Shown: positions 6,792 to 16,404 of the stretch, in pieces
Layout of the letters: each line of letters starts with the position of its first letter
Numbering within the stretch: the stretch's first letter is position 1
Made by a program: the position numbers and the translations under genes
Source of the DNA: a virus
Reading direction: 5' to 3' (one strand)
IMG/VR virus record: IMGVR_UViG_3300010400_000008
Span: 1-56,745 of that record
Length of the DNA: 56,745 nucleotides
Notes under the pieces: model-generated
Told to the model about the DNA's origin: nothing
The model's input: only the letters and a program-made list of their open reading frames with translations
Database searches by the model: none

Positions 6792-9197
6792 ATGTCTGGA
6801 TTCGACGCCGGCGCAGCGGTCGCCAAATACACGATCGACTACGGCCAGGCCCGTGAGGCGGGCGCCGCGCTGCACTCGATCTATGCTGGCCTGCGGCAAG
6901 ACAGCGCGGCGCTGGGCACGGCATCGCGCCAGGTCGAGACCGGCTTCACGAGCCAGTCAGCGGCGGCGCGGAAGGCGCTCGCTGACTTCGAGCGGCTCGA
7001 TCGGCAGTACACCGCTATCCGGGATAGCGAGATCCGCGCGGCCCGTGCATCGGGCGACCACGCCAAGGCGCTGGAGCTCATTGATGTGCAGCTGAAAGCC
7101 GCCATCCCCGGCACGACGCGCTATAACACCCTGCTCGCGCAGCAGGCAACGGTGACACGGCAGGCCGCACAGGCCCAAGGCGGCGGCGACGGGCTGAGCG
7201 GCAGTCTGCTCGGCGTTGCCGGATCGCTCGTAGTGGCTGCTGGAGGGTTTACCCTCGTGACGCGCGCCGTCCAGAGCTTCGCCGACGCCTTTGATTTCAA
7301 GGTCAAGCTCGACGCGACCAACCTATCAATCAGCAACCAGCTGCGCGGCGTGCGCGATCTCGGCCAAACCTTTGGCGAGGCGCGGCAGTTCGGCGAGCGC
7401 TACAAAATTACCCAGGCTGAAACCAGCGAGATACTCCAGAACTCTATTGGTGTGTTGCGCTCATCGACGAGCAGCGTTGCCGAGCTCGAGTCGGTCCTGA
7501 TCCGGCTTCAATCCCGCGACCCTTCGAAGCCCATCAGCGAGGCCGCCAGGGCACTGCGCGAGCTCAACACCGGCGATGTCACGACGATCAAGGAGATCTT
7601 CAATATCGGCGCCGCTGATGCGCTCAGAATGAAGAATGAGATCGCCAAAGGCGGCGACGCGGTGCAAGTGCTTTCCGCGTTCCTCACCAGCGCGGGCAAT
7701 GGCATGGAGGTGCTGGATCAGCGGACACAGGGTATCGTCGGCAAGCTCAACGACGCGACGGTTCAGGCTGAGAAGTTCCAGTTGGCGCTGGCGGGCAAGG
7801 CCGGCGGGCCTGGTGCAGTGCTCCTCGACTTCAAGACGAATCTGTTCAAAGAGTTCACTGCTATTTTGAGTGGTGACTTCTCGGAGATCGAGGCCCGCAA
7901 CCGCAAAAACGAGCTGGCGCAGCTGGCCTACAACGACGCAATCGCGCAGGGTAAAAACGATGCCGAGGCCTACGCCGTCGCGCAAGGCATCCTGAACGGT
8001 ACGACCAAGACCGTAGACGATCTGACGCTTGAAGCGGTCAACGCGCTGCGGCAGCGGGTGCTGGCAAGCGGCCCGGCAATCACCGGCATGCAGCAGGAGA
8101 TCAGCGGCGCGATCGCCGCCGGGAACGCTGCGCGCCAGCATGCGGACGCATTGGGCGCGCAAACCGTTAAGACCCTGCAAGCAAATGCAGAGGCGGAGAA
8201 GCAGCGGCGTGTAATGGCTCTGATTGCGCAGCAATCGGGGCTGGTCCAGAAGGGCTTTATCACCCAGGCGCAGGGCGTCGCGGTGTTACGCGGCGAGCTC
8301 GGCAGTGCCGCCGATGAGGCGCTACGGCTCCAGGCGGAGCTGGGGCGCGCGGCGGCTGTTTCTGCCCAGAAAGACGCGCCGACCACCAGCGCCGAGCGGA
8401 GCTTGCTGGCGAAGGCCAACGCCGGTCAGGGCGACGCAAGCGAACGCCTGAAAAAGGAAAAGGCGTTCCGTGATGCACAAAAGCAGTTCCAGCAGGATCT
8501 GCTCCGCTTCGACTCACCCGCCGCGCAGCTGGCCGCCAAGCGGCGCGAGCTGGCCGGCATCGCCGCCGACGACCCCAAGCGCTTCACGGTGCAGCTCGAC
8601 ATCCGCCGCCTCCAGGAGCAGATCGAGGCGGAGCGCCTGCGCACTGCCAAGTCGCATACCTCCGAACTTAATAAGCAGCTCGGCCTGAACGAGTCGATCT
8701 ACGACAGCCAGCAAAAGCAGCTCGACGCGCAGCTGAAGGGGCAGGAGCTGGCCATCCGCAACCGCCAGGAGACCCGCAAAGAGGACCAGGAGCTGCGCAT
8801 CAATCAGAACGCCCTGGCCCACGCCAAAGACCCGCGCTTTCGGGCGGCCGCCCAGGACGCGATCGACCTGATCAACGTCCACCGCCAGCAGCGGGCGCTC
8901 GACCTCGCGCAGAACGGCGCTATCACAGCCGCCCCGATCGTCAACGGGCGCCTGTTGCAGAGCCTGGCCGGCGGCGGCACCCCTGGCGCGCCCGCCAGCG
9001 CCGGCGCCGGTCCCCTGTCGGGCGGGCGCCCAGGCGGCGGCGCCACCCCCGGCGCAGCGGGCGGTATCACCATCATCAATCAATTCCAGCTCGACGGCAA
9101 AACCGTGCTGGAGGTCATCAACCCGCTTATCGCGCAGCAGCTGCTCGACGCCATCACGGGGCGCGGCAACAGCGGCGGCGCGCAGGTGGCCTCATGA
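6792..9197 (+). CDS. Tape measure protein
   Basis: An 801-residue protein following the chaperones, as in nearly all siphoviruses. It has long Ala/Gln/Lys-rich coiled-coil segments, a hydrophobic stretch near residues 135-155 (LLGVAGSLVVAAGGF) for membrane passage, and a Gly/Pro-rich C-terminal region ending in a compact beta domain. By the usual relation of residues to length the tail would be around 120 nm. No lytic domain was seen. Confidence 0.88.
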   Translation: MSGFDAGAAVAKYTIDYGQAREAGAALHSIYAGLRQDSAALGTASRQVETGFTSQSAAARKALADFERLDRQYTAIRDSEIRAARASGDHAKALELIDVQLKAAIPGTTRYNTLLAQQATVTRQAAQAQGGGDGLSGSLLGVAGSLVVAAGGFTLVTRAVQSFADAFDFKVKLDATNLSISNQLRGVRDLGQTFGEARQFGERYKITQAETSEILQNSIGVLRSSTSSVAELESVLIRLQSRDPSKPISEAARALRELNTGDVTTIKEIFNIGAADALRMKNEIAKGGDAVQVLSAFLTSAGNGMEVLDQRTQGIVGKLNDATVQAEKFQLALAGKAGGPGAVLLDFKTNLFKEFTAILSGDFSEIEARNRKNELAQLAYNDAIAQGKNDAEAYAVAQGILNGTTKTVDDLTLEAVNALRQRVLASGPAITGMQQEISGAIAAGNAARQHADALGAQTVKTLQANAEAEKQRRVMALIAQQSGLVQKGFITQAQGVAVLRGELGSAADEALRLQAELGRAAAVSAQKDAPTTSAERSLLAKANAGQGDASERLKKEKAFRDAQKQFQQDLLRFDSPAAQLAAKRRELAGIAADDPKRFTVQLDIRRLQEQIEAERLRTAKSHTSELNKQLGLNESIYDSQQKQLDAQLKGQELAIRNRQETRKEDQELRINQNALAHAKDPRFRAAAQDAIDLINVHRQQRALDLAQNGAITAAPIVNGRLLQSLAGGGTPGAPASAGAGPLSGGRPGGGATPGAAGGITIINQFQLDGKTVLEVINPLIAQQLLDAITGRGNSGGAQVAS

Positions 9198-9553
9198 GCT
9201 TTCTCACCGACGCCTACGACGCCTCCTTCGGCGGCACGTCGTTTATGGAGCAGTTCCCCGGCGGGTACGCGGCCGAGCCGGATAGCGGTGTCGAGGCGAC
9301 CATCATCCACATCCCTGGCGGGAACGTGAACATCATCCAGACGGCCGGGCAGGGCGCGCGGAAGCTGAGCCTGCCGATCGCCTGCGCCGCCAGCGAGCTG
9401 ACCGCGCTGCGCGGCAAGGCCAACAGCGCCACCCGTGCGTCGCTCATCTACCACGCCGGCACGACCAGCGCCCGCCTGCTCCAGGTGACCAATGTCCGCA
9501 AGCAGATGGTCGATGATGCGTACCTGGCCACGCTGGAGCTGATCGTCGGCTAG
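9194..9553 (+). CDS. Small distal-tail protein
   Basis: A 119-residue protein coupled to the tape measure by ATGA. It has a mainly beta pattern (EATIIHIPGGNVNIIQTAG ... LLQVTNVRKQMVDDAYLATLELIVG) with the closing strand typical of small distal tail components or tail-tip adaptors. In this position Dit-like or LysM-less Mu gp43-type adaptors are expected. The specific role is inferred from order only. Confidence 0.5.
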   Translation: MSFLTDAYDASFGGTSFMEQFPGGYAAEPDSGVEATIIHIPGGNVNIIQTAGQGARKLSLPIACAASELTALRGKANSATRASLIYHAGTTSARLLQVTNVRKQMVDDAYLATLELIVG

Positions 9554-9597
9554 TCCCCCCCCTGCTCTCTCCTGTTTCCCACGGAGCATCATCCCCC

Positions 9598-12500
9598 ATG
9601 GGCGTCACCACCGACGAGATCAACGCGACCTACCAGAATATCGACATCCATGTGGTGATCAGCGGCCGGCACGCCGCGCAGGCCACCGGCGTGGATGTGA
9701 CCATGGGCCTGTCCCAGGTCAACGCCACGGCGACGATCACCGGCGTCGATCGCCCATCCGGCGCCGAGGAGGGCCGCGAGGTCGAGGTCTGGATCGGCCT
9801 CGGCGGCAGCCCCGATCTCATCTTCAAAGGCGAGGTCAGTGGCCTCACCTGGCGCCACTATCCCGGCGAGGTGCCGGTCCAGGCCCGCGATGTCTTCGCG
9901 CGGACACGGATGGCCTGGGGCGGCGAGGACCGTGAGTACACCGACCAGGACGACGCGGCGATCATCCGCAATTTACTCGAGGCGATGGGTATCGGGAGTG
10001 ATGAGGCCAATATCGAGTCGAGCGGCTGGACACTCGGCACGGTGCTGCCGGTCGTCGCGCGCGCGGGACAGCCGTTCTTTTCGCTCATCGAGCGGATCGA
10101 CCGCCTCGCGGGCTATCGGACCTTCACCAACCGCGACGGCAATATCTTGCGCCGGCGCGTGAGCGGGGATGTCGGCGCGGGATCGGGCTGGACCTACGAA
10201 GAGGGCGTCAACATCATCTCCTGCGAGCGGCAGCGCCGCACTGAGGGCATTGTCAACCGCGCGGTCGTCACCGGCCTGACCTTCGAGGGCCTGCTGATCG
10301 GTGGGCCTGGTGTGGCCGAGGCGCAGGCGGATAATCCGTTTATCCCGGACCCACCGCGCTATGTGACAGAAGAATTACAGGACGACCTGATCGAGGACGA
10401 CGCCAAGGCCCGCGAGGTCGCGGCGCGGATCGTCGGCGACAAGAACCGGCGCCCAGAAGTGTTTCGCGTCACGGTCCCCTTCAACCCGCGCATCCAGCCG
10501 CTGAGTATTGTGAAGATTATCCATGACGTGCTGGAGGTCGGGAGCGGATCGCGCTTCGTGGTCGACCAGGTGCAGCACCACGTGACGGCCAGCCCGCCCA
10601 CGGCAACCACAACCTTCACCACGCTCGGCGGCAACATCGTGCCGACCGAGACCAATCAGCCGCCGCTGGCCGCCTTCGACGCGAAAGTCTTCCAGGAGTC
10701 GGAAGACACCGGCATGGCGATCGAGTCGCGGATCGTGGTCATCGCCGATGGTTCGGCCAGTAGCGACCCCGACGGCGACACGCTGACGTATGCCTGGACG
10801 ATCGCGGTGGATGCCGGGACGGTCGATCCCTCCAGCGGCACCGATCCAATTATCCGCGCGGTGATCAGCGGCGCGGCCACATCCGTGACCATCACGCTGA
10901 CCGTGACGGATGGGGGCGGTGCGACCAACGTGCTGACGCGCACGATCCCGATCGTCGCGAGTAGTATGCCGATCGAGCCGCTGTACCTGGCGGTCGACGG
11001 CCTGCTGAAAGCATCAGCGGACGGCGAGGCGACCTGGAATGAGTTCGCGGTCGCGGCCGGGCCGACCTGCACGCCGCCGTTCGCCGCACCCTGGGGGACC
11101 ATCTTCGGTGCCTCCGATGGGCATATCTACATCACCATTGACGACCTGGAGACCGACCCGATCGACACCGGCGCGCCGCACGGCGCGGTGGCCTGCACCG
11201 CCGTCTGGATTCACGAGCTCGACTCGACACGCGGCTGGGCGGCCTTTGACGATGGCAAGGTCTACAGCGGCGTCATCGACTCGACCACGCCCGCCGTGGT
11301 CTGGACCCTGGCCGGGACCATCCCCGATGGGCCGGTCCAGGAGATCCGCGAGGCGGTCGGCGCGCTGGGCAGCCTCCGGGCGACGGCGGGCGCGGGCTAC
11401 TATGCGAGCGAAGACGGCGGCGGCACATGGACCCTGCTCCACACGTTTGATGTCGCCTGGCGGATGGCCGCCGGCTTCGATACCAACCTGGCCAGCGGCC
11501 TCAACTCAACACCGCCGCTGTATGCTGAGACCGGCACACTGCCCACCGTGCCAGGGGGCGTCACCCACATCCGGGGGATCACCTTCGGCTGGCGCGTGCA
11601 GGCGCTCTACGCAACGGATGACGCGGCAAACCTGTATACCACCGATAGCACCTTCGCCGCGCTGACCGCCCACACCGACGTGCTGCCCGCCCAGGGCAAC
11701 CACATGATCCGTAGTGGCTCGATCGACGGCGTGATCTACGCGGCGGTGGGCGACGGCACGGGTGATAACGGCGCGGTGAAGTGGATTCCCGACGTGGCCG
11801 CCCCCTGGTTTGTGCATCGCACCGGCACGGATATCTGCTACGGCATCGGCTATGGCCCGGCGCGCCTGCCCGTGGTCTTAGTGGATTTCGTGTTTGCCCC
11901 CTTCGCCGAGAGCGACCCCGCGAAAGACACCTGGCACCGGTATCAGGACGGCGTGTGGAGCTCGGGGCCGCTGCCCGAATCGGGCTGGAAGTGGACCTCG
12001 CTCAAGGTCCACCCCGCGAACCCGCTGCGCTGGCTGCTGCTGGGCTTCCCACCATCGATCGGCGTGGCCACCGGCGACCGCGGGCCGCACAACGTGGTGT
12101 CCCCAACGTTTGACCCGCTCTGGATCTCGGAGGACGCCGGGCAGACCTGGACCGCGATCACCATCCCCAAGCCGGCGGGCGCGGTCTCCATGGACGACAA
12201 CTACGACCTGAACGCGCTGGCCTGGCAGGAGCAGAGCGGCACCTGGGCGCTGACCGGCCATTCGGGGATGGGCGCGGGCGTCATCTGGTTTGGCAGTGGC
12301 GCCACCTCCACCGGCGCCACCTACACAAGCGACTACGCGCACCTGACCTGGGTGGTGGGTGCGCGGAACGGCCAGTGGATTACCGCGCAGACCGATGCCC
12401 CCGGCAGCGGCACGACCGGCGGTGTCGCGATTGTCGAGCCGAGCGGCGGGCTCTCGCTCGGGCCGTTCTCGCTGGTCGCGCCGTTCGCGCAGCCGTTTGG

Positions 12501-12984
12501 GCCGCTGGATGTGGCAAACGACAGTCGCGGCTTCATCATCACGGGCACGTTCGAAGGCTCAACCCAGGGCATCTTCTACGGCAGCAACTATGCGGACGCG
12601 CCGGGGGTCGACCCGGAGGTGGGCGCGACCGTCGACGGTATCTTCCGCTGGACCCAGCTCATGAGCGATGGGCGCGTGATTGTGGCCAGTGATGACAACG
12701 GGGACGGGGCGGGGTACTACGTCGGCGACGCGACCGCGCTCTTGACCCTGCTGGTCGGCCCGCCGCAGCATCTCACCCCCAAGCCCTACCACGTCCGCGT
12801 GGGGCGGGTCACGCGGCGCCTGGCCGTGGGGTGGGGCGAGAACGGCAGCGGCGACTGGCGCTTCACCGCCTACAACGGCGTCGCGTTCGCTGATATTGCG
12901 ATGCCGATCGCGGGCATGCAGGCCCTCTCGGTTTTGTACGACCAGCCGTATGACATCATCGAGCAGCCGGGGGTGCCGCTATGA
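9598..12984 (+). CDS. Tail hub (gpD-like) fused to PKD and Asp-box beta-propeller domains
   Basis: A 1128-residue protein. Residues 1-345 resemble the tail hub/late-control-D group (EVEVWIGLGGSPDLIFKGEV, then AIIRNLLEAMGIGSDEANIE and YRTFTNRDGNILRRR). Residues about 352-455 contain a PKD-type domain (DGSASSDPDGDTLTYAW). The rest is beta-rich with two perfect Asp-box (BNR) motifs, SEDGGGTW at 604-611 and SEDAGQTW at 844-851, as in sialidase-like propellers. The C-terminal part probably binds host surface glycans. It also shares a WHRYxDGVW peptide with 3014-3382. Catalytic sialidase residues were not identified. Confidence 0.75.
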   Translation: MGVTTDEINATYQNIDIHVVISGRHAAQATGVDVTMGLSQVNATATITGVDRPSGAEEGREVEVWIGLGGSPDLIFKGEVSGLTWRHYPGEVPVQARDVFARTRMAWGGEDREYTDQDDAAIIRNLLEAMGIGSDEANIESSGWTLGTVLPVVARAGQPFFSLIERIDRLAGYRTFTNRDGNILRRRVSGDVGAGSGWTYEEGVNIISCERQRRTEGIVNRAVVTGLTFEGLLIGGPGVAEAQADNPFIPDPPRYVTEELQDDLIEDDAKAREVAARIVGDKNRRPEVFRVTVPFNPRIQPLSIVKIIHDVLEVGSGSRFVVDQVQHHVTASPPTATTTFTTLGGNIVPTETNQPPLAAFDAKVFQESEDTGMAIESRIVVIADGSASSDPDGDTLTYAWTIAVDAGTVDPSSGTDPIIRAVISGAATSVTITLTVTDGGGATNVLTRTIPIVASSMPIEPLYLAVDGLLKASADGEATWNEFAVAAGPTCTPPFAAPWGTIFGASDGHIYITIDDLETDPIDTGAPHGAVACTAVWIHELDSTRGWAAFDDGKVYSGVIDSTTPAVVWTLAGTIPDGPVQEIREAVGALGSLRATAGAGYYASEDGGGTWTLLHTFDVAWRMAAGFDTNLASGLNSTPPLYAETGTLPTVPGGVTHIRGITFGWRVQALYATDDAANLYTTDSTFAALTAHTDVLPAQGNHMIRSGSIDGVIYAAVGDGTGDNGAVKWIPDVAAPWFVHRTGTDICYGIGYGPARLPVVLVDFVFAPFAESDPAKDTWHRYQDGVWSSGPLPESGWKWTSLKVHPANPLRWLLLGFPPSIGVATGDRGPHNVVSPTFDPLWISEDAGQTWTAITIPKPAGAVSMDDNYDLNALAWQEQSGTWALTGHSGMGAGVIWFGSGATSTGATYTSDYAHLTWVVGARNGQWITAQTDAPGSGTTGGVAIVEPSGGLSLGPFSLVAPFAQPFGPLDVANDSRGFIITGTFEGSTQGIFYGSNYADAPGVDPEVGATVDGIFRWTQLMSDGRVIVASDDNGDGAGYYVGDATALLTLLVGPPQHLTPKPYHVRVGRVTRRLAVGWGENGSGDWRFTAYNGVAFADIAMPIAGMQALSVLYDQPYDIIEQPGVPL

Positions 12985-15281
12985 GCTATGGCCCCGCGTT
13001 TGAGGCGCTCTGGGCACAGATCGAGGCGCGACTCAAGCGCTTCGAGAAAGAGGCGCGGGTCAACCTGGGCACGCAGGCCTACGGCAGCCTGCCGCCGCGC
13101 AACCTGCCCCCAGCTGGCGGGGGCGGCGGATCGCCCGGCGCCGTCACGCTCTCCGACGACGACCCCGAGGATGTCACCACCGGCGCGGCCGACCCCGGCG
13201 ACAACGACGACGTCAGCCGCAGCAACCACGTCCACCACTACGACGGCAACGCGCTGCTGCTGCAAGGCCGCGCGCTGGCCGCGACCGCGCCCAGCAGCGG
13301 CGATGTTATCACCTGGGACGCGAGCGGGGGCGGCACGTGGAAGCCCAGCGCGGCGGGCTCGTTCACCAGCCCGCTCACCACGCGCGGCGACATTCTGACC
13401 CGCGACGCCTCGACGCATGTCCGGCTGGCCATCGGCGCAAGCGGGCGCTACCTGCGCAGTGATGGCACCGACCCGTCCTGGTCGCCACTCCTGGCCAGCG
13501 ACCTGACCTACAGCGGGCTCACGACCGGGCAGGTGCTGCGCGCGACCGGCGCGAGTGCCGCCGCGTTCGGCGCGGTCGACCTCGCCAACGCAAACGCGAT
13601 CACCGGCGCGCTGCCGATCGCCAACGGCGGGACCGGGCAGACGGCGGCCAACGCCGCCTACGCGGCCCTGGCGCCGCTGACCACGCGCGGGGATCTGGTC
13701 TACCGCAACGCGACCGTGCCGGCGCGCCTGGCGGTGGGCACGGCGAACCAGGTGCTGATTACGGACGGCACCGATCCGCTCTGGGGCGCGGTCAATTTGT
13801 CGGCCGCCGCCGCCGTGACGGGTATCCTGACGCTCGCGCGCGGTGGGCTCAACGCCAGCCTGGCGGCGACCGGGCCGGGCGTGCTGCGCCAAGCAACGAC
13901 CGGCGCGGCGATCACGGTGAGCGCGCTCAACGCCGCGACGGCCAGTGATGTGGACTTTCAATTCATCACTGGCAGTTCGAACACGGGCGCAACGCTCCAG
14001 TTCAACAACGGCACGGGGCTGCCCGAGTTCAACCCGGTCAACCTGGCGGCCAGCACCGCCGTCACCGGCATCCTGGCGCTCGTCAACGGCGGGACCGGCG
14101 CGAATCTGAGCGCGACGGGCGGGACCAATCAGATGGTCCGTCAAGATAGCGCCGGCGGCGTGTTTACGGTCAGCGTGCTGGCGGCCAATGATATCCCGGC
14201 GCTGCTCAACCCATTCGGGATTCGCGCGGCCCTGGGGTCGGTCGCCAACGGGCTGTATGTGCCCTGGCTCGCGGGTGACGCGCTGATCACCTCCTATTTC
14301 GGGTCGGCCGCGTCGGGTATGAACCATACGGCGATTCTGGCCGAATCGAATAGCGCCACGGCGCTGAGCGCGACATCCGTCACGGGCACGCCGATCATCA
14401 GCTCAGTCAACGACACCGGCACGACCAATCAGGCCATCGCCATGAGCCTGCGCCATGGCACCTCGGGGGCGACGGCCGCCAGCTTCGGCGCCACGCTCAT
14501 CTTCGAGATGCACGACGACGGCCACACGTACCGGCGCGGTGGCAGCATTCGGGCGCTCTGGACGGTGGCGACCGCCGCCGGCTTTAGCTCGGCGCTTACG
14601 TTCGCGACCACCAACGCGACCGTCGCCGCGGAGAAGATGCGACTCAATCCGGGTGGGGCGCTGTGGGTGGGCCTGACCGCGAGTGGACTCACGGGCGCGG
14701 GCGATCTGGAAATCGCGGGGAACTTCAAGGCCGCCGGCGCCACGCCGGTCTTCGGCGGGTTCACGCTGACCGTGCCCGCGACCGGGACGGTGGCGCTCTT
14801 GGGCACGGCGCAGACCTACACCGCAAATCGGACGATCACGGCGACGCTGGACGCGAAGCAGCTGACCCGTATTTTTAACACCAGCGGCTCGACCGGCTAC
14901 GGGCTGCGGTTCGGCGATGGCACCACCGACGTGGGCTCGTTTCAGTCACTCGACACCGGTGCCGCAACCTCATTCTTCTTCTCAGCCAACCGCCAGTTCG
15001 ATGGCACGGCCTGGCAGCAGCTCAACGCGCGGGTTGGCAGCACCCTGCTGATGACCGCGACCGGCCTCGGCTTCCACTCGTTCCCGGCAGCGAGCTCTAC
15101 ACCCACACTGCGGTTCTTTATGTCGGTCGACGGTTGGGTAAAAATCAGCGAGATCACCGCGCCGACCGCGCCCGCAGCCAATGACGTGATTATCTACGCG
15201 GTCGATAACGGCGCGGGCAAAACACAACTGATGGCGCTGTTTAGCTCGGGCGCGGCCCAGCAGCTCGCCATCCAGCCATAG
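12981..15281 (+). CDS. Tail fibre protein
   Basis: A 766-residue protein in ATGA overlap with the hub gene. An N-terminal coiled coil (EALWAQIEARLKRFEKEAR) and Gly linker are followed by repeats with LPIANGGTGQT, LTTRGDLVYRN and 'RSDGTDPSW' motifs, characteristic of siphovirus tail fibres; the C-terminus resembles a trimer-forming tip. It probably determines host range with the hub. The related triplets LTTRGDI/LTTRGDL suggest internal duplication. Confidence 0.82.
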   Translation: MSYGPAFEALWAQIEARLKRFEKEARVNLGTQAYGSLPPRNLPPAGGGGGSPGAVTLSDDDPEDVTTGAADPGDNDDVSRSNHVHHYDGNALLLQGRALAATAPSSGDVITWDASGGGTWKPSAAGSFTSPLTTRGDILTRDASTHVRLAIGASGRYLRSDGTDPSWSPLLASDLTYSGLTTGQVLRATGASAAAFGAVDLANANAITGALPIANGGTGQTAANAAYAALAPLTTRGDLVYRNATVPARLAVGTANQVLITDGTDPLWGAVNLSAAAAVTGILTLARGGLNASLAATGPGVLRQATTGAAITVSALNAATASDVDFQFITGSSNTGATLQFNNGTGLPEFNPVNLAASTAVTGILALVNGGTGANLSATGGTNQMVRQDSAGGVFTVSVLAANDIPALLNPFGIRAALGSVANGLYVPWLAGDALITSYFGSAASGMNHTAILAESNSATALSATSVTGTPIISSVNDTGTTNQAIAMSLRHGTSGATAASFGATLIFEMHDDGHTYRRGGSIRALWTVATAAGFSSALTFATTNATVAAEKMRLNPGGALWVGLTASGLTGAGDLEIAGNFKAAGATPVFGGFTLTVPATGTVALLGTAQTYTANRTITATLDAKQLTRIFNTSGSTGYGLRFGDGTTDVGSFQSLDTGAATSFFFSANRQFDGTAWQQLNARVGSTLLMTATGLGFHSFPAASSTPTLRFFMSVDGWVKISEITAPTAPAANDVIIYAVDNGAGKTQLMALFSSGAAQQLAIQP

Positions 15282-15291
15282 AGGCATGCAG

Positions 15292-15636
15292 ATGAGCGTG
15301 TACCAATCGAGCGACAGCACCTGGATTTTCTTTGATGGCCTGGTGAAACACACCGGGCTGACAGAAGCGGAGGCATGGATCATGTCACGAGAGCAAGACT
15401 TCATCACGGCGGCGCGCGCGGCCAACAAGCAGATCTGGGACGGCTACCACGCGTTGCGGGCCATGCAGGACGAGTGGAACGCGCTGGACTATGGCACCAA
15501 CCTGGACGACGGCGAAGGATCGAACGCCGGCATCCTGGCGACGGACGTAGGGGCGGTCGTATTCGCGACGACGGACGAGATCAAGCTACGGATTTTCGAC
15601 ACCGGCCATGCCACCAACCTGGCCAAGCTGCTCTAA
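15292..15636 (+). CDS. Hypothetical tail-tip associated protein
   Basis: Encodes 114 residues from the ATG at 15292, which has an AGAGG seven bases upstream; an earlier ATG at 15286 is too close to that site. The sequence is helical then beta (DGLVKHTGLTEAEAWIMSRE; LDYGTNLDDGEGS). It follows the fibre gene, so a fibre chaperone or accessory is possible. No family recognised. Confidence 0.55.
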   Translation: MSVYQSSDSTWIFFDGLVKHTGLTEAEAWIMSREQDFITAARAANKQIWDGYHALRAMQDEWNALDYGTNLDDGEGSNAGILATDVGAVVFATTDEIKLRIFDTGHATNLAKLL

Positions 15637-15648
15637 GGAGCATCCCAT

Positions 15649-15936
15649 ATGACCACACCCACACCCCAGGTCCAGGCCGTCCCCGACACGCTGCCGGCGA
15701 CGCATCGACTCGTCGGCATCCAGAATCAGATCATCAGCCTGATGGAGCAGAAGGAGAGCCTCCAGGAGCTGATCGAGATCATGCGCGAGATCGGCGACGA
15801 CACGAAGCAGGTCGAGCCGCGCAAGCAGGAACTGATTCGGACGCTGCGCATCCTCAAGCGCTACCGTGCGCGCGAGGCCACGCTCGTCGCCGAGATCAAC
15901 GGCATGTCCGCGCCAGCGGAGGATGCGACGCCATGA
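15649..15936 (+). CDS. Small coiled-coil protein
   Basis: A 95-residue protein with AAGGAG upstream of the ATG. Nearly all of residues 15-80 is predicted coiled coil (QNQIISLMEQKESLQELIEI ... RKQELIRTLRILKRYRARE). Location after the tail fibre suggests a small structural or assembly helper. Its stop overlaps the next start (ATGA). Confidence 0.55.
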   Translation: MTTPTPQVQAVPDTLPATHRLVGIQNQIISLMEQKESLQELIEIMREIGDDTKQVEPRKQELIRTLRILKRYRAREATLVAEINGMSAPAEDATP

Positions 15937-16340
15937 CCGCCATGACCGCGCTGCCCGCCGGGCTGTCCTATATCCACCCCGAGATCGGGCACTGTGACCA
16001 CCCGGAGGTGGCCAGCAGCCCGGCGGGCACGTTCATCCTCTTCATGTTCACGCCGGGCGCATACGATCGCGACGGCATCATGCACCTCAACACCGCCGCG
16101 CAGTGCTACATCCTCAAAAAGATCGATCGCGCGGGCGTGGTGCATGAGCTCCGCCGCTGGAAAAGCGCCGACACCGCCGCATGGCTGCGCAGCCACGGCG
16201 CCGATCCTGCCAAAGAGCAGGGGAAGTACGGGCCGTGGGGCCTCGACATCGATGGCGCGGACGTCGTGATCGTGATGAACTATCGTATCAACAGCTGCCA
16301 GACGCTGCTGCCGTGGATCGAGCACGGCCTGGCGGGGTAG
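15933..16340 (+). CDS. Hypothetical protein, last gene of the late operon
   Basis: A 135-residue protein starting in an ATGA overlap. It contains an aromatic/His-rich segment 'YIHPEIGHCDHPEVASSP' and strands FILFMFTPGAYD and YILKKIDRAGVV. No family is recognised. It is followed after 16 bases by a strong bidirectional terminator, so it is the distal gene of the late unit. Confidence 0.55.
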   Translation: MTAMTALPAGLSYIHPEIGHCDHPEVASSPAGTFILFMFTPGAYDRDGIMHLNTAAQCYILKKIDRAGVVHELRRWKSADTAAWLRSHGADPAKEQGKYGPWGLDIDGADVVIVMNYRINSCQTLLPWIEHGLAG

Positions 16341-16356
16341 GGCGGCGGGAATCAAA

Positions 16357-16395
16357 AAACAGCCCCGGATCTCGCGAGGAGATCCGGGGCTGTTT
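16357..16395. terminator. Bidirectional intrinsic terminator
   Basis: A perfect 17-bp stem (AAACAGCCCCGGATCTC with its complement) and 5-base loop GCGAG, with A-tract on one side and TTT on the other. It separates the plus-strand late operon from the minus-strand operon ending at 16405, so it can end both convergent transcripts. Confidence 0.92.
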
Positions 16396-16404
16396 GATGC
16401 GCGT

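Noticed and set aside
12870-14327. A 485-residue reverse-strand open frame
   Set aside because: It lies fully opposite the tail hub and fibre genes, is Arg/Gly/Ala-rich without domains, and is a typical high-GC shadow.
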